Of a stretch of DNA of 64,000 bases, positions 48,201-59,150 are shown one piece after another (positions within the stretch are counted from its first letter, which is position 1; each line of letters begins with the position of its first letter). The stretch lies in assembly GCA_021464415.1 (NCBI GenBank), contig CM038466.1:22879017-22943016 (forward strand), in the 5' to 3' direction. The translations under genes were made by a program, and so were the position numbers. The stretch comes from Lonicera japonica (taxonomy: Eukaryota > Streptophyta > Magnoliopsida > Dipsacales > Caprifoliaceae). The notes beneath the pieces are model-generated. The model made no database searches and was not told the origin of the DNA. It saw nothing but the letters and a program-made list of their open reading frames with translations.

Positions 48201-48653
48201 ATGTACTTAGCACATACTAGGCCCGATATTTCCTATACATTGAGTATAGTTAGCTAGTTTATGCATAATCCTGGAGAAAAGCATAAGCGAGCTGTGATGA
48301 AAATTCTTAGTTATCTAAATGTAGCTCTTGGAAAAGGGATTTTGTTTACAAAGACTAATGATTTCTTAAAAGTTGAAGGGTACACTGATGCTAATTGGGT
48401 TGGAAATATTAGTGACATAAGGTCTACATCAAGATATTTCACATTTGTTGGTGGGAATCTCGTCACGTGGCGAAACAAAAAACAGAATGTCATTTATCGT
48501 TCGAGCGCCGAAGCAGAATATCGAGGAATGGTAATGGGAGTCCAAGAATTATTGTGGCTAAAGTTGCTATTGACTGACATAGGTTATTCGTCAAGGGAAC
48601 ACATGACGCTATACTGTAACAATAAGGCAGAGTGTGATATTGTTCAAAATTAA
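45300..48653 (+). pseudogene. Copia-2 GAG-POL remnant
   Basis: Recognisable blocks: a CCHC-like knuckle (CQK...GCYE near 45370), protease (WIIDLA then DHMTFDS near 45560-45600), integrase (FIDDYTRMTW near 46210, PQQNGVIERKN near 46425), RT (KWVYTVKYK near 47440, YGLKQSPRA near 47750, YVDN near 47894), and RNase H (YTDANWVG near 48380, SSAEAEYRG near 48500, CNNKAE near 48617). Stops interrupt each block. Most replace Trp or Gln in otherwise conserved motifs. The second Asp of the RT YVDD box is Asn, so RT would be inactive even without the stops. Confidence 0.9.
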
Positions 48654-48862
48654 TCCGGTTCAACATGATAGAATAAAACATGTGGAAGTGGATAGATTAA
48701 TTCTTTATTAAAGAGAAATTGGAGGAAAATATAATTGCAATGCCTCATATACGCTCAGAATATCAGTTGGCCGATGTACTTACTAAAGCTGTTTCCAACA
48801 GAATCTTTTCCAGATTAATCAATAATATATGTTCGATATCTATGCACCAATTTGAGTAAGAG

Positions 48863-49035
48863 TGTTAGAATATATTATAGATTATTTAATATGTAGTATA
48901 TATCTAGTTTATTTATATTAGTATGTTTTTTTATTTTATTAAGTATCTTATTGTTTATGTAATCTTATAAATAGGATTATCTAGTATCAATATTATTCAA
49001 TCAATTACGAATCTATTTCTTCTACTGTCAATAAT
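48863..49035 (+). repeat. Putative copia-2 3' LTR
   Basis: It starts TGTTAGAATATATT after tttgagtaagag, and is AT-rich with a possible polyadenylation region. Its end is uncertain. Confidence 0.5.
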
Positions 49036-49897
49036 ATGTTAGGCATGTTAAGTGTAAGACATAAAGTCCCCTTGCGAATTTCAATAGTGCGACATTTACT
49101 TACCTATTTTAGGCGTAAAAAAAAAAAGTGACTACAAATAATATGGTATATGCATGGGTGGAGACAAGTAGCTAGACGGCCAATAAGATGGTTATTTGCC
49201 CACTTTAAATTTTAAATTTATTTATTTTCTGTTTTGAAACAATATTAAATCTAGTAAGTAAAAAAAAAAAAAAGTAGAGTTTTGCTCACATTATTTTATT
49301 AAAAAATTGCTATTTGCCCTGCTTATTATATAAATTTTACAGTCATGGGTAGGAGTAAAAGCTCTCTATTTTCATAATTTAGCATTTCAAAATTAATAAT
49401 TCATTAAAAAAAATAGCACCTTTAATTAAATTGTCAATTTCTTAAAATGCCACAATATCAGCAGAGAGTAACACATATTACATACAATTTTTTTTTCCTT
49501 ATTAACATTATAGCTTTGCCATTAGCTATATCATGATTTACTTCGAAGACGAACGTATATTTTGAGCTTACCTCTTCTTCCATAAAAGTACTAAATATTA
49601 TTTACATGGGGAAGGGAAATAGAGTTTTCAAATCTCGAATTTGTGCATGGAATACCCCTTTTTTTACTATATATATTAACACCCCATGCGTACTATATAA
49701 ACATTATTTACTTAAACGTGCAGCCCTTGACAATTTTATACCAAAACGGATAAGAAAACCATTTTCTTTAGGACTTCTCCCCAATTTTTCTACCCAAAAA
49801 GACTAATAAAAGTTAGAAGACATCAATATGGTGATTTATTTTCAGTGATGCCTATCCAGAAAAAAAAAATTAATTAACGCGTTGTTCTAATGGTAAA
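49036..49897. other. Intergenic between copia-2 and copia-3
   Basis: AT-rich with no gene seen. Bases 49787-49814 matter because parts of them reappear inside copia-3 (see findings). Confidence 0.6.
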
Positions 49898-49902
49898 GAT
49901 CT

Positions 49903-50161
49903 TGTTAGAAAACATCCTCCTCCTTTCTCTCCTTCTTTTTCTCCTTATTTTCCTCCTTCTTTCTCTCCCGATTTTCCTCCTCCTTTCTCTCCTTCCTTTC
50001 CTCCCTGTTTTTTAGGTTGTCTATACTTTTATGTTTTGCTTGTATGTACGTATGTATAGCTCTCTTCTCATCTCTATTTAAGGTAATTATCATTCTTTGT
50101 ATCTAGCAAGAAATGTAACACAAGTTAATAAACAATCTCATTCTCTCTCTAATTTTTATCA
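49903..50161 (+). repeat. Copia-3 5' LTR
   Basis: 259 bp, TGTTAGAAAA...TTTTTATCA. The first ~110 bp is an almost pure pyrimidine tract of ctcctt-type repeats. ctatttaagg near 50073 is a likely TATA box. The minus-strand ORF here is a low-complexity artefact. Confidence 0.97.
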
Positions 50162-50553
50162 TGGTATCAGAGGCAGGTTTAATCCTTCCTCATTCATCTT
50201 CCACAATTACAAACCCACTCCCCAAAATACTCTGCTATCCTCCATTACTCAAAATGTATAAACACCAAATCTAAATCCTACTCCAAGTTTTTCATCACTT
50301 TCGAAAATTATCCAAACCGCCTCCAAAACATCCTTGCTCACCACCACTGTCCTCGTCATAACAAGACGATTCCAACGCCGTCGAAATCACCCAGAAATCC
50401 GCCCTCACGCGCCGGCGCGTGACACAGAGCTCCGGCGCAATTCTCACGCGCAAGCTTCCACGCGCCCTTTCCCACTCGCGACACGCGCCTTCCACGCGCC
50501 TGACGCCGTTAGTCTAACGGCTGCCTGACGCCGTTACCGTTAATTTACTGTTC

Positions 50554-50554
<1 letters not shown>

Positions 50555-50589
<35 letters not shown>
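50555..50589. repeat. Poly-A tract of 35 in copia-3 leader
   Basis: Uninterrupted A run between a GC-rich segment (50370-50530) and the GAG start. Confidence 0.9.
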
Positions 50590-50590
<1 letters not shown>

Positions 50591-50799
50591 AGAAAACAGA
50601 AAACCTTGCCTTCCATTTCTGATTTATTTATTTTTCTTTAACTACCCATAGTGGTTTTCAAAACCTTATTTATTTTTTTTACTACAAACACCACTGCGGA
50701 TCAATTTTTTTTTATTTTGTTATTTTTAACTGATATTCTACCTCGAGTCACCTGTTCCTCCTTCCATTGTCTTTATTTATTTTCATTATTTTTTTTATT

Positions 50800-53700
50800 A
50801 TGACTACATCTGAAATTCCTATTACTGTAAAACTTGATGGAAATAATTATAATCACTGGTCCATGCTTTTTCGGAATTTTTTGAAAGGAAAAGGGCTTTG
50901 GAAGTATGTCACTGGTAAAGAATCTTGTCCCATGGAAACTGATGCCAAATTTGAGGAATGGGAAATCAACAACAATAAAATCCTGACCTGGCTTGCAAAT
51001 ACCGTCATCCCATCCATCAGTATCCAACTGGGCCGATGCACCACTGCAAAGAAAGCTTGGGATTTCTTGGCACAACGCTATGTTCAAACTAACTTTGCCA
51101 AGAAATACAAACTCGAACAGGACATTCGATCTCTTCAACAACAGCCCGGCCAGACAGTCTCTGATTTTCACTCCAGCATGTGCCTTATATGGGATCAACT
51201 TGAACTAATGGAACCACAGTGGACCGTTGATATGAAATTATGGGCACCTTTTCGTGAGGAAACACGGCTCGTTCAATTCCTTATGGCTCTCCGAGAAGAA
51301 TTCGAGCCAATCAGAGCCTCTATGCTTCACCGCAAGCCTCTTCCTTCTGTTGAGGAAGCCTTGACAGAACTAATCACTGAAGAAACCCGCAAAGGCATTA
51401 CTCCAAACATGTCATCCGTCTTCATTGCAGCCCCTCGCTCCCAGCAGCACTTCTTTAAACCACCCATTACCACTTCATCACCGCGTCCTCAACAAGCATC
51501 CTCCCGTTCATCGAAAGACCCGGTACAATGCAACTACTGCAAGGAATTTGGGCACATTGTTAAATACTGCCCTTCTCCTACATCCCGGTACATGCGTAGT
51601 TTACAAAAATCTACCAGGACATCCGCTGCGTTCACCTCACTCGACAGTTCGTCATTCAACCATCAGCCTGGTCCTTCTTTTACCTCACCAACTGCTCCAG
51701 AAGTTCAGAATATGATCACACCGAATCATCATACAGTTGCATCTGCCTTCTCACCTTCAGCAGGTATCTCATCTCCGTGGTTTCTTGATTCTGGGGCATC
51801 AAATCACATGACCTTTGATCCAACCCACTTCACGCCATCCCGACCTATGGGCTCATCTACACAGATTCATACCGCTAATGGTTCCACTATTGCTGCTAGC
51901 CACGTTGGCTCCATAACTAATAATGGTTTATCTATCTCTGACGTTTTTCTTGTTCCTCAATTATCTATGCAACTTTTATCTGTTGGACAGTTATGTGACC
52001 TTGGACTAATAGTGATCTTTCATGCTACTGGTTTTATTATACAGGACCGATCGACGGGGATACAAGTTGGGACCGGCCATAGAGTTGGTCGACTATATGT
52101 GGCAGACAAATTACAGATTTCATCCATCCCCAACTCATCTCTCACGGCTTCTACCACACACCCACTCTCCCTTATCTCTTGGCATTCTAGATTGGGTCAT
52201 GTTTCTTTTCCTCGCCTGCAATATATGATAAATAAGGGATTGTTAGGACCAGTTACTTTAGACAAAGATCATTCTTGTATTTCTTGTAAACTGGCTAAAC
52301 AACCCGCTCTTCCCTTTCCTAATAGTACAACTACTACATGCTCTCCTTTTGATCTTGTACACTCTGATGTCTGGGGAAAAGCTCCCGTTGTTTCTATGGG
52401 TGGAGCTCAATATTATGTGGTATTTATTGATGATTACTCTCGCTACACCTGGACTTATTTACTTCATTCTCGGTCTGATTTTTTGAAAGTTTACATTGAG
52501 TTCACTACTATGATCAAAACCCAATTTTCCAAAAACATCAAAATTTTTCGATCTGACTCTGGGGGAGAATACTTATCCAACCACTTCCTTGAATTCCTAA
52601 AGTCTCAAGGCACCCTTCCCCAACTATCTTGCCCAGATACCCCTCAGCAAAATGGGGTTGCAGAACGAAAACACAGACACCTTGTCGAAACAGCTCGTAC
52701 CCTCCTTCTCTCCTCATCTGTCCCTTCCGTATTCTGGGGGGAAGCCATCCACACCTCTACCTTTCTCATTAATCGCATCCCTTCCATAGTCACCAATGGC
52801 GTATCTCCTTTCGAGCGCCTATATGGGACCACCCCAAATTATTCTGAACTTCGCACTTTTGGATCCACTTGTTTTGTGTTACTCCCAAAACGAGAACGAA
52901 CAAAACTCACTTCTAAAAATGTCATGTGTGTCTTCCTGGGGTATGGGATTCAACAAAAAGGATATCGATGTTATGACCCGACTGCCAAACGGCTTCGCAT
53001 TTCTCGCCATGTTACCTTCTGGGAACATAAACCATACTACACCTTATCCAAAGATCCCGTCTCAAATATTATAACTTCTCCTCCTGTCGATCCATTTCCA
53101 GAGCCTGTACCCTCCGTCACCCTTTCACCCACCCACCATGTAGCCACTCCTATGCCACCACCTTCCTCTACCCCTGAAACTGTAACTGACTGTCCACCTG
53201 CCGACAACTTTACGTCCTGTCCTGAGTCTGTATCTCCCACCGCCGGCCCTCTACTGCGACCAGTCCGAGACCGCCATCCACCAGTCTGGCATTCCGATTA
53301 TGAATGCTACATATCTGCTCTACTATCTCTCCATGAGCCATCCTCCTATCGTGAGGCTTCTGCCGATCCTCAATGGCAGCAGGCTATGTCCGAGGAACTT
53401 GATGCCCTTCAGAAAACACAAACTTGGGTTCTCACGGATTTACCCAATGGCAAATCAGTTGTTGGATGTAAATGGATATACAAAATTAAAACTAAAGCTG
53501 ATGGGTCTGTTGATAGGTACAAAGCTCGCCTCGTTGCCAAAGGATATACTCAGGAGTATGGGATCGATTATGAAGAAACCTTTGCTCCGGTTGCCCGTAT
53601 GACCACAGTTCGCACTCTTATCTCTGTCGCCTCTATTCGATGTTGGACCATTCATCAGATGGATGTTAAGAATGCATTTCTTCATGGTGATCTTCAGGAA

Positions 53701-54129
53701 GAAGTCTACATGCAACCTCCCCCTGGGCTTCCACATGCCCCTGGACAAGTTTGTAAGCTTAGTCGAGCTCTCTATGGCCTCAAACAAGTGCCTCGAGCTT
53801 GGTTTGAAAAATTCTCCACAGCTATTCTGCAGCACGGTTTCTCTCAGAGCGCCCATGACCCTGCTATGTTTACTTGCTCCTCTTCGCGTGGCATTGTTAT
53901 TCTCCTTCTTTATGTGGACGATATGATCATCACTGGCGATGACCTGAATGGTATATGCAAGCTTAAAAACTATCTGTGCTCGTGTTTTGAAATGAAAGAT
54001 TTGGGGGTCCTACGCTACTTCCTTGGTATTGAGGTTGCTCACTCCTCTACAGGCTATTTTCTCTCTCAAGTGAAGTATGCCTCTGATATTCTGACACGTT
54101 CAGGTCTTACTGACAACAAGACCTGTTAG
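50800..54129 (+). CDS. Copia-3 GAG-POL polyprotein, truncated in reverse transcriptase, 1109 aa
   Basis: Start at ATG 50800; the frame is open further upstream only through non-ATG codons. Order: GAG (MTTSEIPITVKLDGNNYNHW), CCHC knuckle CNYCKEFGHIVKYC (near 51529), protease WFLDSGASNHM (near 51778), integrase His/Cys (WHSRLGH...CISC), catalytic HSD, RSDSGGEY and PQQNGVAERKHRH, then RT with [34 protein letters not shown] and YVDDMIITGDD (near 53911). No stop or frameshift up to the connection domain. The frame ends at 54129 just after the deletion junction. About 350 C-terminal residues (connection, RNase H) are missing, though a 19-residue tail-like piece survives out of frame at about 54219-54275. 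GAG and integrase look functional. RT lacks RNase H. Confidence 0.95.
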   Translation: MTTSEIPITVKLDGNNYNHWSMLFRNFLKGKGLWKYVTGKESCPMETDAKFEEWEINNNKILTWLANTVIPSISIQLGRCTTAKKAWDFLAQRYVQTNFAKKYKLEQDIRSLQQQPGQTVSDFHSSMCLIWDQLELMEPQWTVDMKLWAPFREETRLVQFLMALREEFEPIRASMLHRKPLPSVEEALTELITEETRKGITPNMSSVFIAAPRSQQHFFKPPITTSSPRPQQASSRSSKDPVQCNYCKEFGHIVKYCPSPTSRYMRSLQKSTRTSAAFTSLDSSSFNHQPGPSFTSPTAPEVQNMITPNHHTVASAFSPSAGISSPWFLDSGASNHMTFDPTHFTPSRPMGSSTQIHTANGSTIAASHVGSITNNGLSISDVFLVPQLSMQLLSVGQLCDLGLIVIFHATGFIIQDRSTGIQVGTGHRVGRLYVADKLQISSIPNSSLTASTTHPLSLISWHSRLGHVSFPRLQYMINKGLLGPVTLDKDHSCISCKLAKQPALPFPNSTTTTCSPFDLVHSDVWGKAPVVSMGGAQYYVVFIDDYSRYTWTYLLHSRSDFLKVYIEFTTMIKTQFSKNIKIFRSDSGGEYLSNHFLEFLKSQGTLPQLSCPDTPQQNGVAERKHRHLVETARTLLLSSSVPSVFWGEAIHTSTFLINRIPSIVTNGVSPFERLYGTTPNYSELRTFGSTCFVLLPKRERTKLTSKNVMCVFLGYGIQQKGYRCYDPTAKRLRISRHVTFWEHKPYYTLSKDPVSNIITSPPVDPFPEPVPSVTLSPTHHVATPMPPPSSTPETVTDCPPADNFTSCPESVSPTAGPLLRPVRDRHPPVWHSDYECYISALLSLHEPSSYREASADPQWQQAMSEELDALQKTQTWVLTDLPNGKSVVGCKWIYKIKTKADGSVDRYKARLVAKGYTQEYGIDYEETFAPVARMTTVRTLISVASIRCWTIHQMDVKNAFLHGDLQEEVYMQPPPGLPHAPGQVCKLSRALYGLKQVPRAWFEKFSTAILQHGFSQSAHDPAMFTCSSSRGIVILLLYVDDMIITGDDLNGICKLKNYLCSCFEMKDLGVLRYFLGIEVAHSSTGYFLSQVKYASDILTRSGLTDNKTC

Positions 54130-54224
54130 AAAAAACTAATAAAAGTTCATGTAGCTGCCAGATTTCTACCCAAAAAGACTAATAAACAGGTCTTACTGAC
54201 ACGTTCATGTAGCTGCCAGATTTC
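54124..54224 (+). other. Patchwork filler at the copia-3 deletion junction
   Basis: About 100 bp made of pieces found elsewhere nearby. 54124-54133 equals the LTR start. 54135-54147 equals host 49802-49814. 54145-54166 equals 54203-54224. 54163-54186 equals host 49787-49810. 54187-54200 equals 54101-54114. After it the element continues normally to the purine tract. Confidence 0.85.
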
Positions 54225-54281
54225 GGTTCCTAATATCCAAGCTCCGGATGCTCTTCAAGCCTCCTTCAGCTTGAGGGGGGG

Positions 54282-54540
54282 TGTTAGAAAACATCCTCCT
54301 CCTTTCTCTCCTTCTTTTTCTCCTTATTTTCCTCCTTCTTTCTCTCCCGATTTTCCTCCTCCTTTCTCTCCTTCCTTTCCTCCCTGTTTTTTAGGTTGTC
54401 TATACTTTTATGTTTTGCTTGTATGTACGTATGTATAGCTCTCTTCTCATCTCTATTTAAGGTAATTATCATTCTTTGTATCTAGCAAGAAATGTAACAC
54501 AAGTTAATAAACAATCTCATTCTCTCTCTAATTTTTATCA
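54282..54540 (+). repeat. Copia-3 3' LTR
   Basis: 259 bp, no difference from the 5' LTR found by eye. Confidence 0.97.
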
Positions 54541-54545
54541 GATCT

Positions 54546-55300
54546 CACGTAATGTTGAAAATTTGAAGTTTGATTATAATTGATACTCTCTTGATTATGC
54601 ATTCCTTAAATAGCACCTCAATTTCCCCTTTATATTTATATATGCTAACAAACTACAATCTTAATCCTTTCTCTCCATGTAATAATAATGCAAGTTTAGT
54701 CCCAAAAGAAAATATTAACAAATTTAGATGTAACCTTTATAAAATTGTATTGTATTTGAAAATACATTAAAGTCTTATTTAATTATCTCATTAATGGATT
54801 AGAACCAAATGAATCCTCACTAAAATAATACAATTTTTACCAGACCTGTCGCAAATTTTAGAGGAGATGCCTTGTACGGTAAATTAATTATATCAACAAA
54901 ATTTTCTTAAAAGCATATATCTAACAATAATCTACTAGAAAATTGTATATATTTGTACGTAGTTTTTATCATTAAAATATTTTCCAGTCATCTCACTAAG
55001 TTCTAAATTGAATTTTATGATCAAATGTAACGAATAATATTTCTTCACAAAATCATTTTGACAAAATTTTATTTAAAAAATTTACATATTTTTCAAAAAA
55101 AATGTAAGACCGTCATCCTTTTAAAGAAGTCTACAAATTAATCAATTAACTTATACCTTTTTTTTTTTAACAGGGGTTAGAACGGATAGATATAATGGGT
55201 AATGTGAGGGAGGAGGTAAAGAGAGGGCCAGAGGGGAAACAAACTCTAGCACCCTGTATAAATATATATATTCTACTAATAAATCAACCATTTAGACTAA
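54546..55300. other. Intergenic, no gene seen
   Basis: AT-rich sequence. The short ORF at 54570-54770 has no recognisable domain. Confidence 0.55.
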
Positions 55301-55445
55301 AGGAGAGGAGTTGGCCTAGTGGTAGGTAACCTCCACCCTTGTTTTGAAGTCAATAGTTCGACTCATGAAGATGAATGGGAAGTTTTTTTTATTTGTAGGA
55401 TTAAGGAAGAGATTTAGACCTCCCTTAATTTTAAAAAAATAAAAA
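55301..55445 (+). mobile_element. tRNA-derived SINE, same family as 146-300
   Basis: A-box-like ggcctagtggtaggtaa, B-box-like atagttcgactc, and A-rich 3' end. The target repeat atcaaccatttagactaa (left) and atcaacctttggactaa (right) differs by a gap and one base, suggesting an older insertion. Confidence 0.75.
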
Positions 55446-55804
55446 AATCAACCTTTGGACTAAGACCCGAATTCCATTCATTATCTTATACTTAATTAGC
55501 TAGGGGCAGATCCATTGTAGTGTTAGGTGAGGCTTGTCCCCTGCCAAAAGAATTTTTGTTTTCTGTATATTCATTTGTGACCAGGTGCATAAGGAATGCT
55601 TCATTAATATTTTATGAAGTGTTGATTAAAGTAAATCGGCATCTCAATAATTAGTGGAAAATACTCTATTCTTTAAATAAATTTCTGACTCCGCCCATGT
55701 AACTATCTTCGAAGAAAATCAATACTTCACGTGTCTTAGTGTAAGGGATTGGGCTTCCACTTATGACTCACTAGACATTCCATCTTTACCTATTAATTGT
55801 TATG

Positions 55805-56431
55805 GTAGAAACTCGATAAAATAATATTTGATAAAATAATAATCTCATTAAATTAATAAATTTTGTCAATCTCGACTTGGGGTCAAGAGTTAAATTAATA
55901 TTTTCATTAAATTTTTAAGATAATACTTTTTTTATAAAGTGCCCATCGGTTATCACCCCTTACTAAAATATGAGTATAATGTTGTTTGTTTTTGCTGAAA
56001 TTTATATTTGCTGAATTCCATACATAACTTTCTGTAATGTTCTAAGCATGTTAGGTATCCCTTTCTCATCATGTAAAAGGAAATTATTTTGTGTCATTAT
56101 TACTTTGATAGCTTCTTTTCGAAAAACAAGTTCCATAGCAAAACTATCGTCCTCAATTTCGTCTTATTGATTAATTTTTGTGACATTGTCAATAATTTAT
56201 TTGTCAGTAAAAATCTCCAAACTCTAGGAAATAAAAATTTAGGGAAGATCAATATCACGTTACTGAAAACATAAATCTTTCAAATTATGTGTCAAACGAT
56301 AATATATTACTTAATTAAATTTATAGGAAATAAAATTTAGATAAGATCAAGAAAATAATATTATAAACACAAATCTTTCAGTAAATTAATAAAATTAATT
56401 GGTCACGACCTTATTAATTTATAGAGTTTTC
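55805..56431. mobile_element. TIR element with 'gaaactc' ends
   Basis: The left end gtagaaactcgataaaataa and right end ttattaatttatagagtttt are imperfect inverted repeats. AT-rich interior with repeated taaattaataa motifs. No transposase. Confidence 0.5.
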
Positions 56432-56529
56432 AATGTATATAAATTCTTGAACATACCATAATCACATTTAAATTAACAAGTTTCAGACTTAGCGTGGAAG
56501 CAAGCCTCGACAGCCGCTAATGTGATGTC

Positions 56530-56898
56530 TGATTGATGTTTTGAGTGATGTTATTAAGTTGAGTTTTTAAAATTTGGTATTTGGTAGAATTTGGAAGTAT
56601 GTTAAAAAGTGAATTTAGTTTTTGTTTGAGTTTTTTTCAACCAACTAAAAAATCTCATAAAAAAATTTCAAAAAATAGTCACAATGAATCTTATTTTATA
56701 GATCTCGACAAGTAGGTTTTAAATATATATATTTTTTTATCTAATTTTGATTTTTGGATTTAAAATTATGGTATTTTAAAAAAAAATTAGTGAGAAAAAA
56801 TAAAGTAAAATAAATTTTAAAAAGTACAAAAGTAAAGTTGGTTTTAAGTTGAGTTCTTAAAATTTTGAAAAAAAAACACACTCACCAAACAAGGCCTA
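56530..56898. mobile_element. TE of the 28771-28980 family
   Basis: It ends with cacactcaccaaacaaggcc and begins near gatgttttgagtgatgtt. The middle matches the 28.8-kb fragment. Related but more diverged sequence occurs at about 62860-62970. Confidence 0.5.
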
Positions 56899-58097
56899 AG
56901 TGTCCTGTACAAATATTCACAGCTTATTCATCAGTAAGCTGGCAAATCTTTTAAATCATTACGCCAAAAGTGGACTTTTGTGTTTAACAATGTTTAATTA
57001 AGTCAAATAATATTTTACTTTTTCACTAGAGATGATGAAACAAGTCAATCCACTATTGAAAAGCACCCTTCGTATAATTCATTTTTGAATTACAATGAGA
57101 AAAGGCATCAGCAAAATTTTTTGTAACTTCAATAATAATTTTAAAATTAAATAATAACAATAACTATATAATTCCTACCCCCTTGCCCCCACCTGAACTT
57201 CCAAATCTAACTGACATTTCATTTAATTATGTCACAAAAATATTTTAATAATACTAAATATATTAATAAATTTTACAAACTTTTTATACAAATAGTTGTA
57301 ACCCCAATTAAATAAAAAGAAAAGCAGTTAATCTATCAAGTACTTAACCCCATCAATTTATTTGAATGATATCATATCAATTTGTATAAAAATTAAACTA
57401 AGTTTAACAATTTTGAAAATAGTTAATATTAATGTGGAAGAAAAAAACTCCGAGAAGATGAAAAAAGTAAGACTATTAAAAGTGAGCAAGTAAAGAAAAT
57501 ATAGTTTTATTGTGGTAGGTAACAAATTGATCGAAGTCCCTATCCACCTAGCTTGTACGTACCCAGTTGTGCTTTGTCTTAACAAAGAAGAAAACAACCA
57601 TCAACCACGTTTGTGAGAAAAATATCCAGTATATATATATATACTGTTTGTTATGTCACTCTTACGTGGCAATATATATATTTTGGATTGATACCAAAAT
57701 TTTATTTAAGCTTACATGGCTTTATTTGACTGGTATAAAACTCATTAATGCAGTAAATGGAGGGTCTAAAAGTAGACCAAGTCTTATTTGATTACTATAT
57801 ATGTTTGAAAGCAACTCTTATTGACCTTTTAGTAAAAATTATTTTCAATGTATAATTATTTACATGTATTTAGAATAATTTATGCTTGTTTGGCAGGTAT
57901 GTGCAGAATGCTGAAAACCAACTGCAAGTTTAATTAGTGTGCACTCTATCAAAATCTACAGAACGGAATACTAATAAATCAAGTCAGGATTGGACCAAAA
58001 AAAAAATCGGTAAAAAAGAAGAAGAGTAATTTGTAATGTCAATCAAACAAACTTTTACGTAACCAAAAAAAATAAAACTCACTCCATTTCATATATA
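56899..58097. other. Intergenic, no gene seen
   Basis: AT-rich sequence with short TA runs. ORFs below 80 codons show no domain. Confidence 0.5.
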
Positions 58098-58540
58098 TTG
58101 TTTATTTCGATAAAATTCTCAACTACCTAACTTATCAAATAAGTCGGATGCCAGCAGTCCTTTGCAGATCTTTTTTAAGCATGCGCTTGCCGAATAACTC
58201 GTCAATTACGATAATTTTAGCATGGATTTCTGTTGTTTCATAATCATAATTTCAGATGTGTTCGATCATGAGTAACACAAGTGTCAAAATTGACTGTTAT
58301 AAACTCTGGAATTTTGCTAACGGTTTTGTAACTTATTGGCGTCCTCTCTATCCTTGTAATAAGGAGATCATATGTTCGATTGGCATTGACATGATAGTCG
58401 AATTTATTGTTGACTAGTTTACTCTTATTGTGATAGTTGTTGTTCCACCATTTTTGGTGGTTTTGAATTCACAATTGTATTGGATAAAAAAAGTTGTGTT
58501 ATAAAATTATCACTCCGTATTAATAATTGAGTTAAATTTG

Positions 58541-58735
58541 TCAATTTAACCACTAAACTATTAATTGTTTCAATTTACCCACTTAACTATGCAATTGTTT
58601 CAATTTACCCATTAAACTATTAATTGTTTCAATTTACCCCACTGAACTATTCAGTTGTCTCATTTTACTTACTAAATTATTAATCATTTCAATTTACACG
58701 CTCATCTATTTATTTGTTTCAATTTGCTCATTAAT
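58541..58735. repeat. Tandem array, about six units of 29-37 bp
   Basis: Units around aactattaattgtttcaattt followed by accca. The same unit appears inverted at 59151-59266 and 59713-59766, so the two arrays act as long inverted ends. Confidence 0.8.
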
Positions 58736-59150
58736 TTTGTCATAATCTATCTGTTTAAAAAAGTTGATAGAATTGGTACATATGCGATTCAATTTTGTCA
58801 ACATTTTAAATGAATTGTGACATAATTAATGGGTAAATTCTAACAAGAGTAAACAACACAAATGACTATTAAACTTAGAATTTAATACCGTCATCAAACT
58901 TTAAAAGAATCATTTTACCCATCCAACTTTAGAGCGAGTATTACTTTATCCATTTTGTCCAATTTAGCGTTAAACTGGACAGAATGAAGCCATATGCGAA
59001 CCACGTAATCGACTTCATTTAAGTTTATTTTGGTCATTTTGGTCGTAAAATAACACAAGGTACTTTGTTTTATACATTGTGTGTTTCATTTTGGTGGAAA
59101 TTATTAAAGGGAATGGGTGTTCTATTGCAAGAAACTGATTGTATAACATA

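Larger units (their letters stand above)
44624..49035 (+). mobile_element. Copia-2: decayed Ty1/copia element
   Basis: It keeps the copia order (GAG knuckle, protease, integrase, RT, RNase H), with stops in every domain. The right end has a purine stretch then tgttagaatatatt (48863), taken as the 3' LTR start, running to about 49035. The sequence just left of the primer site does not match that LTR, so the 5' LTR is lost, very diverged or of other origin. Confidence 0.8.
49903..54540 (+). mobile_element. Copia-3: Ty1/copia element with identical LTRs, RNase H deleted
   Basis: 4638 bp with two 259-bp LTRs that I find identical base for base and a target duplication GATCT (49898-49902 and 54541-54545). 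The primer site TGGTATCAGAGGC follows the 5' LTR at 50162. A purine tract (gaggggggg) precedes the 3' LTR. The single long ORF is open but stops early at 54129. Gag and motif style suggest the Ale/Retrofit lineage, which is inference. Confidence 0.97.

Noticed and set aside
49905..50093. Identical Lys/Glu-rich minus-strand ORFs here and at 54284-54472
   Set aside because: They are antisense translations of the pyrimidine-rich LTR, identical because the LTRs are identical.
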